A program made the position numbers and the translations under genes. A stretch of 64,000 bases of DNA from Delphinus delphis (Eukaryota > Chordata > Mammalia > Artiodactyla > Delphinidae), in NCBI RefSeq assembly GCF_949987515.2, contig NC_082687.1:123485838-123549837 (forward strand), given 5' to 3'. The notes beneath the pieces were generated by a model. The model had not been told where the DNA came from. It did no database searches and saw only the letters and a list, made by a program, of their open reading frames with translations. This document shows positions 36,609 to 48,530 of this stretch, one piece after another. Position 1 is the first letter of the stretch. The number at the start of each line of letters is the position of its first letter.

Positions 36609-37585
36609 TTTGGCTAGGAGTTAGGCTGTGTTAAATATTTCCAGTATCTGCAGGTATCAGGGAATTCAATTTCCTTTAGTGTGCTTGTTTTTTTTTTTTT
36701 CCCCAGTTGTCTTTGTGTTTCCCTAGAAGTTCATTCTTAAAATGAGTCTGTCTTGCAGCACTCTCAGTCACACTTCACTTTTATTATCCTGGAGCTCTTC
36801 CATGGGATGGCAGGTAGAGATATCAGATAGAGAAAGTGTTTTTATAATCTTGTGATTAAATCTGTTTTTTTGTTTGTTTTTTCTATGCATTTGTTTGTTA
36901 TTTTTGTGGACCAGAGTCCCTGGGTTGTGATTTTCAGAAGAATGCCTTGTCTTCCTTTTTTTTTTTTTTCTTTTTTTAGCTCTTCTATTTGAGACTGGAA
37001 GGCTGGAGGGGCTGGAGCTGGCTAATTGTTCTTTCCCATATCGTAAATGGCTTTGATCAAGTAGTTTCCCTTGGGGGCTGACCTTTTTAACGGAGAGCAG
37101 AAGGTAGCACAGAATGCTCTCAGTGTATTTCATAATGGTTACTTTCCATCTCACTGCCAGAAGCCTGAGTAATGTACCTTAGATATTCACAGTAAGAACT
37201 GGTGGGGCTTCTGGAGGTTAGATTCTTGAAAGCCTGGGGGCCCCACCTAAGATTCACTTCCATTGCTGGAGATATTTTAACTCTCAACTGAATCCACATT
37301 GAATCTCCAGCAATTCATCAGCTACAGTTTAAGTGTTCCTACTGATTCTGGCTCCAGAAGCCAGCTCCTGCTTCCTGGTCTCAGCACCCCTTGTAAACTC
37401 TGATTCTCTGTATATACTTCTCTCTTCATTTTTCTTGGAAGCCCTTTGCCCAGTGTCTTCAATTCTGTGATGATTTTAGGAAGAATTGTTGTTTTCAGTT
37501 TGTTTGCCTTTTTGTCTTATTATGAGAATGGGAGAAGCAACTTCCAAATTTGTTGCAAGTTACAGTGAAAAGTTCTTGGATGCTT

Positions 37586-38224
37586 TTCGTTTTCTACAGA
37601 AATTGTCCTACAATTAAAATTTAATGAATCCCTCTTTTCCATCACAGTTGCCTGCTTAATTCCCCATGACCACAAAGCAATGTTCTAGTATTTCCAAGAT
37701 GAATGCTAAGCACATGATGCAAAAATCAGTGTGAAAGAGTTAATGCTTGTTAATGGAGTAATGTGTGAACTTTTTGAGGGGTATTTATAGCACTGTATTA
37801 ATTGTAATAAGACTAATGAGAATGATACCAGCAGACAGGCAGACAATATGAGGTGTTTTTTTTTTTCCTTAATGTAAGTGAAGAGCACAATTTATTGCAC
37901 ACAGACAGCTACATAGAGTAGGAGACACAGCCACTCCCTTGGTTAGAGGGGTGAACCTTCCCAGCAAACCAACCAACAATGGTTTGAACACTGATGATAT
38001 TCTCTGATCAGGTTAAGGATACTGTCTCATAGTCTTTGGTCTTATCCATTTCAACGTAATGAGTTTATGTGCAAATGCATACTGTGGAAAGATGAAGAGC
38101 AGAAATTAGATAGTGGCATTCCATAAGGTGATCATAAACATCTTGGGAAAACCAGAAATAGTGATGGCATAGTCTTTGAGACTTTTTAAACAATGTACAA
38201 TAATTTTCCTATATTCTTATCCTT
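37586..38224. other. Unique DNA, no gene seen
   Basis: No recognisable gene or repeat apart from a T-run at 37,856-37,866. Confidence 0.5.
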
Positions 38225-38385
38225 CTAAGCACTCTATACTAAGAACTGGGCACGTTATTAGTTCCAGACAAGGAAATTGAGACAAGGAAAATGAAGTCAA
38301 AGGTTGCTAATGGATTTACTCCAGATTTTAAAGATAGTAATCCACATTAAAGATTTGAACAGAAGTCCCGGTGTATTTCTCTGTC
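38225..38385 (-). mobile_element. MIR-like fragment
   Basis: Reverse-strand MIR core is suggested by acaaggaaattgagacaagg followed by gtcaaaggttgctaatgg and gatttgaacagaagtcccgg. Confidence 0.5.
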
Positions 38386-40884
38386 TGCTACATTGTGCAG
38401 TGTCTGCCTTAAGAAATGGAAATGGGGAGGAGAAGGGAAGGAACATACTATTGAATACTCCAGATGTTAAGCAGTAGCTGTTGAAAGGATTCTGAGGCCA
38501 ACACCACATCTTGTGGTTTCCATTTCCATTTAGTTCTCTTTCAGCAAGGTAGGCTTACCATATTTCTGGTTACCTACTGAAGCTTCTCGACTATAGGTAT
38601 TTGATATAGACTTCATCTGGATAGGAACATCTAAGAACTCATTTTTCTAGACGTGTTTTGCAAATTTTCAGTGGAGCAAAGCATTTAGCACAGCATGTGG
38701 TATTAATGTCATAGATGTGATTTAGTGTTTCCCTGAAGCAAATCACCGAGGATGATTTCCACCCCAAATTCTTGACAATTCTGGGAGGCACAATGGAAAT
38801 TCTGATGGAACATCAGTCATAAAAGGATTGTTAGAAGACTCATGTGACAGAGACTCTTCCTAAAAGAAATTTTACATGGGCACAACCCAAATAATAAAAA
38901 CTATATTTAAAATAACTTTTATATGGAAAGTGTATATTATGCTAAATTCCCATTGTTTTCATTCCCTCCAGAGTGGATATAGGGAAAGTAGACAGAATCT
39001 TGGCCTAGGTCTTTTCCAAGAGATCTTGTATTTTACTTTCCATCATTAGCTTAGCATTCATGCCCTCATATTCTCCTGTTTTTAAACTAGATACTATAAT
39101 GCATACCTGTTCTTTTGAACAGTGATGTTGTAGGGATTACATAAATATTACAAAAAATATTCTCCACATTGTCCGTTCATCAGACCAGCATGCTATATGA
39201 TATCTACAGCAATAGTTAAATAATGCCATATACTAAAGCCTTTGTAATTTGCTTGATTCCAAGTTACTCTGTAAATCTATATGAAACATAAGAGAAGAGC
39301 ACTGTTTATCTTATATCAAGTTTGTGCAAACTATTGCTTAGTGGTCTAATATTTCCCTCCACTCCTATACTAAAAGTTTTTTGAGAAAGCAGTCAAACTG
39401 TGTTCATTCATTTATTATTGTTTATGGATGTGTTCCTCCTACAATGCTATTAGTAGTTGTGATTAGAAACTTTATGGCTCACAAAGTTTAAAATATTTAC
39501 TATCTGGTTCTTTAAAGGAAAAGATTCATAATATCTGTCCTGTGGAATATTCTCTACCTTTTTACTACATTTTTACCATTTCTGATCTTTGTTAAAGTTT
39601 TTCATTAAATTTTAAATGTTCTCATCCTTCATTAAAAGTGTATAAAAAGCCATCTCCCCAAATTAGAAAAAAGAGCATTGTACATTTTCTTTGTGTCATT
39701 TTCTACTATTCATATGATCAGTAATTTAATAGTATTTGTCTTTTATTAAGCACTAGTTGTATAGCAGAGCCTAGGATAGGTGTTTTACAGATATTCTTCC
39801 TAATATTCAAATCAAAATAAAACAAGCAGAAAAAATGATCTACTTCCATGTAGTAAAATAGTGAAAAATAATGGCCCCCACCCAGAAAAATGATTTTCTT
39901 TCTCTCTACATCAGCCTCTAAGAACATTGCTATATATTTTATATATGTAAGAATTACTCTTATAAATATATATCTCAAAGTGGAATGTTCATTTATTTCC
40001 TAGACCTAGTTATGTACCTTTAATTCAGTACTCTGTACATCACTGATACTAACCTGTTACTCAAGTCAGAAATACAGGGAATTTCTTCATTTTCCAACCA
40101 CCTCTCACAAGCTAGTATTTTTCATGTCTTACAGATTTTTACCTTCTAACATTTTCTTTTCCTGCTTTAACCACTGCCATGGTTCAGATGCTTAACAAGC
40201 CTTAACAAATTCAATAACATTTATTGTTGTTATTTTAAGGTTTTTTTTAATATAGTACCTACCCGTAATATGGGTACAGAAACCACTCCCTTCTTTGGAG
40301 GATGTGCTCATCCTTTTTCCTCTTACCTACACACCTTGACATTCAATTGGGACCTGCCATCTTCCTATATAACCTTGTCTCCCTGGCAACAGTGATTAAA
40401 TGAGAAATGAAAAATAAGAATTTCACCCAATCTGAACCTGTCACATTATACTAAATCCTTGAACTCCACAGTGAGTAACCAGCAGGGTGGGCATGAACCC
40501 AAGTCAGATTCTTTCTTTTTAACTTTCTGACCTGACTGGGGGTCTTCCCTGGAGGCTAGAGTTTGTCATCAGCCTTTATTCCAGCCTTTTGGATAAAGAA
40601 GGTCTGCCGTGAGAGGAACAAAATCTGGATTGCAGAGAATAGCAGCAGTGATACATTAAGTTCTATAAGAGTTATCTATCCTGGACCCTGCCCTATTTCT
40701 GCTTTTCCCTAAGTTTGGTTGTAAGGACCAAAATATTCCTGTCATTTCAAGCTTGGTTTTTATAACTTGCAACTAAAAGGATTCTGATTAATATTCTTTA
40801 AAATTCATGGCCTGAATCCCCCTAAATCCATCCCACAAGTCATTGCTAAGGTTATCTATCCAATTTCCCCCTTGAAATATTCAG
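38386..40884. other. Mostly unique DNA with faint old repeat traces
   Basis: No gene seen. A weak L2-like segment lies at about 39,350-39,460 and a weak reverse MIR/L2 tail at about 39,725-39,800 (ttaagcactagttgtatagc). The rest is unassigned. Confidence 0.45.
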
Positions 40885-41370
40885 TACTGCATTAAAATTG
40901 ACAAGGTAAAAGGAAAGTTCCATGGCTTACAGACCCTCTAATATTTCACCTCATCCAATTTTTCAGCCTTATCTTCACCCCCTCTTGCCTTAACATTTAA
41001 CAGGCTATGATTTCCTTACTACAGAATGCTATTCCACACCACAGTTTTTTTGTTTTTCTATTTGATCAAAACTTCATTTATAGTTTATCTATTTATTTAT
41101 TTCCTTGCCTTACTAATCCCTGCTCATCCTCCAAAACTCAGTTCAGTGTCAACCTCTCTAGGGAGAGTCCTATGATCCATTCTCCTCCCCATTCTCCTCC
41201 TCTATTTCAAACTGGGCAAAATATACCTCTCATGTACATGTGCTTCTATACCACACTGTACATATATGCAGCTGTGCCGACTCCATAGTGTTTCCCAGTA
41301 TTTCCTCATAACTTATTTATCTGTGTATCACAGCCTGAAATTAAGAGGTATTTATTATAATCTATAGAAA
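40885..41370 (+). mobile_element. L2-like LINE fragment
   Basis: Sense-strand L2 3' order: atttcacctcatccaattt, tccctgctcatcctccaaaa, ctcagttcagtgtcaacctc, then ataccacactgtacatatat. Diverged and non-coding; the 93-codon frame over it (41,007-41,288) is not a gene. Confidence 0.5.
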
Positions 41371-41404
41371 TGGACTGAAAAAAATGTCATCAAATTCTAG
41401 AGAC

Positions 41405-41560
41405 ATTGTTTTTGCACTGGACTGTGTATAAGAGCTCCCAAGGATGCTTTTCTAAATTGCAGGTACTGAGACCTCATTCCTTTAGATTCTAATGCAATAG
41501 GTCTGGGTTAGAATTTAAGAACAAATATTTTCAACAAGTACCCTATGGGCTTATTCTTGA
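41405..41560 (+). mobile_element. MER5-like hAT transposon relic
   Basis: Contains ttgcaggtactgagacctca, ttctaatgcaataggtctgg and gtaccctatgggc in MER5 order. Diverged. Confidence 0.42.
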
Positions 41561-44261
41561 GTTTATTGTTTACAATATTAAAATAAGGAATAAGGTAGAT
41601 AATGCAACTTGAACTCTCTTAACCATCAATTGGCCCTTAATATAATTCAACATAAGGGAAGAGAACTACTCTCAATTGGGGATTATACATTTGCCAGGCA
41701 AAATAACATATTGCCATATGGAATACGTTCCTGGTATTATTTTCATTTTTTTTTTACATTTACAAAACTCTAAGCACATAGATATACTGGAAAAAAAAAT
41801 CTAGAGAAATTCAAAGTAAGGATTGGTGACATTGACAATTTAAGTATATGTAATTTTTTACACCTAACTCCAAGAGTTTCCATTAACCAATTAATGGTTT
41901 TCTTGGTGAACAAAACATGGTTTTAGACTTATACAAGTAACTGTTTAACATATCTAGACAGTAAACATATTAGTTGTGAAGATATAACAAGATGCTAAAA
42001 TTAAATTTTATATCTCAGATATCATTTCTAAAAAATAAAACTCAAGAGAAAAAAAATAATTGTACTTTACTACTGAAGATGAACATTGAGCACAGCAGTC
42101 TTACTAAATAGTGACTTAAAAGTAAATCGATGCAATGTTTGACTCTTTTATCTTCTGTAATAATACTATCACCTTAACCCCAAAGAGGGAACATATTTGG
42201 CTTAAGAAAGAATTGGTAATAAGCATATTAAATATAGTTAAAATTTAGCTCAGGGTAGCAATTTTTTAAAAAAATCTTAACCATAATAAATGTAATGCCA
42301 TAGAAATACATTTATTAGGCTTTTCTTTCTTTTATTTACAAGATATATAATAAACTCCATGTTTGGTGCATTGTCAAGGATTATCCCAGGCCTTCTGATC
42401 AATGTTAACTATAACACTTAACATTTAAAAGAGAAATTTTAATAGTGCATGCTTCATAAATTCACAGTAAGCACATATTATGTTGAAGGCATAGAAATAA
42501 CCCAGAAATCACATGATATATTTCTGAAGCTAATCCCACAGTTAGCAGGGTGGTAATTACATTCCTAAAATATCTTATTCAGTCTGGTCTGGTCCAGATT
42601 GATCCAGAGATGACAAACTTCTGGAGCAAATGCTTTAAATCCACAGATTAAAAAAATATTTTAGATTCACATAGACTTGGATTATCACATTAGTTATGAT
42701 AATTAATAGGTGATTAATTTACGTTCTTAGGCTTTTCCCATTTGACAATAATAATTTCTGCCTTGCAGAGTTCTTGTGAGCATTGCACATAACTTATATA
42801 AAGCATGTGGCCAAAAACCCTGCACAAACTAGACACAAAGAGAGCAGTAACTTTAGATGTTCTTTTCTATCCTTGTGCTCCAAGGCATATTAACTTGTTT
42901 TATTTGGAAAAATTAAGAAATGTAATTATTATAAGTATATTTAAGACCAAATTTTCGGAATTCAGTTAACTTTTGGAGTCATGAATGACCTAATATAATT
43001 TGAGCTGTTTCATTTTATTCTGCCATAAGATGTATTATAGTTGATCAGATTGACAGCCACGCCTGTTCTAAACTTTGTCCTCTAGTTCTTCACTCCTCAA
43101 AGAGGACTGATGGTCTGTTAGGATTAGAGCCATCATGTGTGGTGTCCATTAACAACCTGACATTGTCAGGCTAAGAGACATAACAAACAAAGCAAAAAAC
43201 AAGGTTGAAACTTCTCAAGAGGCTTCTTGTGCCTTCATGTATTTTGTTCTGCTTTGTTTTTGCAATTTATCCACAGTCTGTTGTTACTAACTACCGGAGG
43301 TTTGGTCTGAGAGGATTTACTCAGCTGTACTGCAAGTAGAACTCTACTGCAGTTATTTATAAAGGTAATTTAACATGCACTCATATTGTTTAGAAAAATT
43401 CATTAATATTGTTTGACAAAAACTGAAACACTAAAATCACTGATGCACCTGGTAAGAACAGAAAATTTTCATCTCTCCTCCACTTTCAAATGAAGAATAA
43501 AAAGATAAATGAAATGCATGTTGACAACCTGTCTGCATCTTAAGTTAATACTGTTATTATGAGATAATTTTTTTAAAGAAGTTCTTACAAAATATGAAAT
43601 TTTTTAAAAGGGTGCACAGTATGTACCCTTGTAAAATATAATAGATAACTGTTTAGGATCTTTTATTTTTCTTTATACAATGTACTGTGTATTTTGGTGT
43701 GTTAGCAATTATCACCATAGTTCTCCTCTTTGACAATAAGTGGACAGTATTTGGAAATCCTTGCTAACAAATTAAAATACCATAAAATCCTGAGTCAATT
43801 AATTGATTATTAAGGGTTATGCTTGTTTTTCTCTTCACTTTAGATACTTTTTATTTTGACATCCAGCCTTTTATTTGCAGTCACATGTTTTATTTTAACC
43901 CCTCTCTAAAAGATGAAATTGTTTTGTAAGTCAATGCTTTTGTCTAACTAGCTATATATTTTTTATCTTTATGTTCCCCCGGTTATCACTGCAGATTATC
44001 ATGGCCAGATTTAGAACCAGACATACAAATAATTTGCCATTGGTAAAAAATTCAGCAATTTTACAGGTGAAATAGCATAATAATGTTAAGGAAAATATTG
44101 CAATAAAATACCTCCACAACATTCTGTTAATAATATAGGAATATAGGATATCACAAATACTCTAAAATTTTAATAATTTGGAGGCATGCCAAAAACCTAG
44201 ACTCTAATTTTGTGAATATTTAGGTAACTGATTGTTCAACTAAACAGCTAAAGTAAGAACC
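41561..44261. other. Unique AT-rich DNA
   Basis: No gene seen. A weak MIR-like segment lies at about 42,735-42,850 (gagttcttgtgagcattgca, then tataaagcatgtggcc). Confidence 0.5.
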
Positions 44262-44469
44262 TGTGAGTCTCATTATATTTTGATCTGCTTTTAGTAATGC
44301 TGGTCTTATAGAATAAATTAGGAAGTATTCCTTCTGTTTCTATTTTCTGGAACAGATAATAGAGAATTGGTATAATTTCTTCTTTAAATATTTGGTAGAA
44401 TTTCCCAGTGAAACCTTCTTGGCCTGCTGCTTTTTCTTTGTTTAGAAGGTTATTAAGTATTGATATAAT

Positions 44470-44490
44470 AAACAAACAAACAAACAAAAC
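44470..44490. repeat. (AAAC)n tract
   Basis: About five AAAC units interrupt the old L1. It could be the worn tail of a tiny insertion or simple slippage. Confidence 0.8.
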
Positions 44491-44826
44491 CCCACAGGCC
44501 TGTTCACAGTATCTACGCCTCCTTGTGTATGATTTTGGTAGTTTGTTTCTTTCAATGAACTGTTCCATTTAATCAAAGTTATCCAACTTGTGGATGGACA
44601 TAGAGTTATTCAAAGTATTTGTCTGCTATCCTTTTAGTATCTATCAAGTCAGTAGGGATGCCCCTGTTTCATTTCTGATATTGATAAATTGTGTCTTCTC
44701 TCCTTTAGTCCTAATTAGCCTGGATAGAGGTTTGTTAATTTTATTGATCTTTTCTATGAACCAGCACTTGGTTTCATTGCATTTTTCTATTGACTTCCTG
44801 TTTTCAATTTTATTGTTGTCTACTTT

Positions 44827-44916
44827 TTTTTTTTTTTTAAATATATGTATTCGTCTTCCTTTGGTCCAGGACAGACGCCTATCCCTGTCAGATGGCACAA
44901 GAGGGGGAGAGAAAAG
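44827..44916 (-). mobile_element. Small retroposed insert of unknown source
   Basis: A T-run (A tail on the minus strand) followed by about 78 bp of sequence unlike L1 (contains tcgtcttcctttggtccagg). It is flanked by a perfect 14-bp target-site duplication, ttgttgtctacttt, at 44,813-44,826 and 44,917-44,930. Removing it restores continuous old L1 sequence. These are hallmarks of L1-mediated retroposition of a short or 5'-truncated RNA. The parent transcript is not recognised; it is not CHR, MIR or L1 3' end. Confidence 0.85.
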
Positions 44917-45245
44917 TTGTTGTCTACTTTAAATTGTATTATTTCTTTTGCTAGCTTTAAGCTAAAATTGTTCTTTCTTTAGTTTCCTAGGGGAAGCTTA
45001 GGTTTTTGGATTTTAGATCTTTCTTCTTTACTAATATATACATTGATTATATAAATTTCCCTCTAATCACAACTTTTGCTGCATCTTACAGTATTTAATA
45101 TGTTGTATTTTTATTTTAATGTAGTTCAAAATATTTTCTATTTCTCTTAAGACTGTTTTTAGCCCATGGGTTATTAACAATTGTGCTGTTTAATCTCCAT
45201 ATATGTGTGGAATTTCCAGCTCTTTTTCTGTTACTGATTTCTATT

Positions 45246-45919
45246 TGCGTTCCATTGTGTATGTCACCACACTAAAATTTTAACCTGCTGTTTTTATGTC
45301 TTCCTGTGATGCACTCTTTTGTTGGATTTTCTGCTTTGTGCTAGTGTTTGTCATAATTGTGATGTTGACAAGAACATTTTAAAGGCTCTTTCTTAAGCAT
45401 TTGTATACCTGCTTTTAATGAAAACTTAAAGTAGTATCCCTGTTTGTTACATGTTCATTTTATTTCTGGCCTAGCACAATCAGCTATTCCCCAGACCATA
45501 ACAGGTCATGGCATTATTTGCTTATCACCTCAAGTCCAATATTATTTTAGTTACAATACAATATTGAAATGTTTCAATATTTTAAAGAAATTTACTGTTA
45601 AATATCTTGTAAATACTTATTATGAATCTTATATGACTCAGTTGTTTCAGCAGAAATATTATTATCTATGGTTGAGGAGAAAGTTCAAAGAGAGATGTTA
45701 ACTTTTACATACAAATTCAAAAGAGCACATTATTTCATAGGCTCATTTTCACATTTATAGTTAATTAAATTGTATTGAAAATTGTCAGTACTTGATTCTA
45801 CATACTTTAAAATCTAACAGTCTACTAAGCTCAATATCTTTAGAAAACAGATTCCAATATGCATATTAATTTTCTGGTTGTCCTGTTCTACATTTGTTTC
45901 ATATATATTTTTAAAACAG
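45246..45919. other. Unique AT-rich DNA
   Basis: No gene seen. An 85-codon frame at 45,444-45,701 has no recognisable motif. Confidence 0.5.
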
Positions 45920-46200
45920 GTAAGTATACCCCACCTTCAAAGAACTCATAGTACTGTACAAGAGATAGAATCAGTGCAAAAAGGAAAAGTAAGACCCAAG
46001 TACTCTAAAACAGACAGAGATGTGTAGAAGTTTAGATAAAAACATCTCTCCCCAGTTGCAGAATTAGTGAAGGCTTTGTGGAGAATATGGTATGTGAAGT
46101 GGGTTTTAAAGAATAGATGGAATAGATATACCCTATGGTGTATGATGAAAGAACCCATTCAAAACACAGAAAAGAGTGAGGGATTTTTAGGTATAAATAA
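45920..46200 (-). mobile_element. L2-like LINE fragment
   Basis: Reverse-strand L2 wording: accttcaaagaactcatagt, agtgaaggctttgtggagaa, gtgggttttaaagaatagat. Diverged. Confidence 0.45.
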
Positions 46201-46309
46201 GGTGTTTGATTTTGAAGCAGTCCCTACTACATTAAGGAGAGAAAGTATTCCTGTATAGATTTTGACCAGGTATTATTCATGTAGATGTATAGAAAGGGAC
46301 ACAGGATTT

Positions 46310-46470
46310 TTAGGCAGAATGATAAGGCTTTAAATGCTAGTTTTGCCACTCCTCTTTGTATTATGTTGTAACAAACTGCTTAACTTTTCTGGGTCAGATA
46401 TCTCACCTATATAAACAATAATATCTAATTCACTGTGCTGTTATGAGAATAAATTGGAAGGCAAATTTGT
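46310..46470 (+). mobile_element. MIR fragment
   Basis: MIR-like order: tgctagttttgccactcctc, caaactgcttaacttttctg, gctgttatgagaataaattg. Confidence 0.5.
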
Positions 46471-46499
46471 CAGAGTGAGTGAGATTTAGAGTGAGAAGA

Positions 46500-46690
46500 A
46501 AAAAGAACTCTGGTCTGCTAGAACAGGCTGTGAATTGGAGTTCCTTGATTTATAAACTGTGATCTTGGGCAAATTAACATCACCAGGCTTCAATTTACTC
46601 ACCTATTAAAGATCAATAACTATACTCTCTAAAGGGTGTTCTGAAGACGTAATTGAATCAAGAACCAAGTAAATGCCCCATAAATCATAG
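46500..46690 (+). mobile_element. Second MIR fragment in tandem orientation
   Basis: MIR-like order again: ctgtgatcttgggcaaatta, caccaggcttcaatttactc, gtgttctgaagacgtaattg. It is about 30 bp downstream of, and in the same orientation as, the preceding MIR. Confidence 0.5.
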
Positions 46691-48012
46691 CTATTTTAGG
46701 AGTTTAGCTTTCATAGAAAAGTGGAAAAGGAAATATTTCAGAAAAATTAGATGACATGGTCAGAGTTATAGTTTAGAAAGATTCGTTTTCAAAAATGCAT
46801 AGTTTATAATTAAAATAAAGCCAAAGGTAAGGAAAACCGTAAGTTCATTATGTCAATTGTCCAAATATAAATAAAAGGAAATCTCAATATGGTTAGTGGC
46901 AGGTAAAGTACAAAGAATTAAATATTTATGTTATGAAATCAATAGTACTTAATGGTTGTAGGCTTTGCCTAAAAGGAATAGTTGGAATTCACTCAAAAAT
47001 GTGCACATGGTATTTTAAGAAGATGCTAGTGGCATTGATTAAATAAGAATATCAGTAAGAGGATTAGGTTTAGAAAGAAAATATGTGAAAATATTGACAT
47101 TATGATCTCAACAAGGAATGTTGATAGGAACAAGAAAATAATTATGTAAAACACATATTTAGGGTAAAGGGGTAAATTTGAATAAAAAATTTCTTTGGAA
47201 TGTAGAATATGAACATTGCAATCTGAAGAGCAGATTTCAAATGTTGAAAATAAGTTTTATCCTACTTCTAGAGGCTGATTTTTTTTTTTTTAATTTCTCC
47301 TGACCAGTTTACAGACATTTATATAGGCTACAAGTTACACACACACATCAAAATGGTTTTTGTTAGGTAGAGAATGCTAGTCTCAATGACTATAATGCTG
47401 GGATCATACGTTTAATGATTCTTTGAGTCTGAGTTGCTTTATTTGAAACTAACATTGTTTTATTAATGGAAATGCATTTAATTCACAGCAAATATCTTTT
47501 ATTTCATTTTTAATATCTAGATTATTTTTCAATTCATGCATTTCATTTTGGTAATTATCATTTGAATTAGTAATTTCTTACTTTGAATTAACTTTGGTAA
47601 TCATAATTTGAACTAAAAGCTCTCACATTTCATAAAGTTAGTTTGGTGAACATTTGCCCCTGTTTCCAAATGTTACGTGGATTAGGAGAATGTCATTTCA
47701 TTTTGGAGATTTACTTCAGCCATAGTTTGTTCCCAACACTGCTCTTTTTTTTTAAATTAATTTATTTTTTATTGAATGAAAGATTCTTTAAATTCTGTAG
47801 TGCTTTACAGTTTTCAAAAGTTCCACACACAAGACTTTATATAATCCCCTTCATATAACCCCCTTTTTCCTCATACCCCTGTATTGCCTCTTCCCACTGG
47901 TAACTATGTTTGTTTGCAGAATAAGTTCACATTCTAACATTATTTAACCTTGCATTCACAACTGATCTAAATATTACAGTTAGTACATAATGACTTTAAA
48001 AATAATAATAAG
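46691..48012. other. Unique AT-rich DNA
   Basis: No gene or clear repeat seen; a T-run lies at 47,280-47,291. Confidence 0.5.
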
Positions 48013-48220
48013 GGGCTTCCCTGGTGGCGCAGTGGTTGAGAGTCCACCTGCCGATGCAGGGCACACAGGTTCGTGCCCCGGTCCGGGAGGATCCCACATG
48101 CTGTGGAGCGGCTGGGCCCGTGAGCCATGGCCGCTGAGCCTGCGCATCCGGAGCCTGTACTCCACAACGGGAGAGGCCACAGCGGTGAGGGGACCGTGTA
48201 CCACAAAAATAAATAAATAA
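48013..48220 (+). mobile_element. CHR SINE
   Basis: Full-length head and body, with some substitutions at the 3' end (gaccgtgtaccac). A box tggcgcagtgg and B box ggttcgtgccc are intact. The tail is AAAT/AAT repeats instead of pure A. The flanks carry an approximate duplication, aataataataagg / aataataatagg (the right copy reaching about 48,233). Confidence 0.94.
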
Positions 48221-48239
48221 ATAATAATAATAGGTTTAA

Positions 48240-48530
48240 GAAAATAGAAGAAATGGACAAAACAGATAAAAAGATGAAGTCACTCAACAAAGGATAATGC
48301 ATAAAAATAATGAAACATATTCTAGGACTAAAATATACAAGATCTGAAATTATTAGCTCAAACAGTGAGTTTAACAGATTAGACTTAGCAAAGTACAGGG
48401 TTATTAAATTGGAAGAAGAGTCATTAGAGCATATCTACATTGACGGGAAAAACTATGGGAAAATAAGAGGCCCTGGAGATAAGTGGGCTCAAAGGATTAG
48501 AAGTGCCACATTGGAGATGACATACTTTAT
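48240..48530 (+). mobile_element. Old L1 ORF1-region fragment
   Basis: Resembles sense-strand L1 ORF1-type sequence: agaagaaatggacaaaacag, ttaacagattagacttagca, gggctcaaaggattag. It contains a 75-codon frame (48,310-48,537) too diverged to be functional. Confidence 0.42.

Larger units (their letters stand above)
29255..37585 (-). mobile_element. Approximately full-length ancient L1, interrupted by two later insertions
   Basis: Reading left to right goes from the element's 3' UTR to its 5' region. The 3' UTR (caaaaaattgaacagatagg, reverse strand) covers about 29,255-29,700. ORF2 fragments follow to about 33,500, then the ORF1 region and 5' sequence. A MaLR LTR (36,232-36,608) and a younger L1 (34,263-35,891) interrupt it. 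Rejoining the flanks across either gap gives continuous L1 order, for example ggcattct and acttctgttacagtg on either side of the younger L1. Without the insertions the element is about 6.3 kb. All coding frames are broken, and the 5' limit near 37,585 is approximate. Confidence 0.85.
44262..45245 (-). mobile_element. Old L1 ORF2 fragment
   Basis: Reverse-strand L1 ORF2 wording: gtgaaaccttcttggcctgc, ttgatcttttctatgaacca, tttttagcccatgggttatt. Both ends are missing and the frame is broken. An (AAAC)n run (about 44,470-44,490) and a small retroposed insert (44,827-44,916) lie within it. Confidence 0.85.

Noticed and set aside
36768..37154. 128-codon minus-strand frame with Lys/Arg-rich centre
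   Set aside because: Lies in the 5' part of the ancient L1 and includes a T-run read as polylysine; no recognisable domain.
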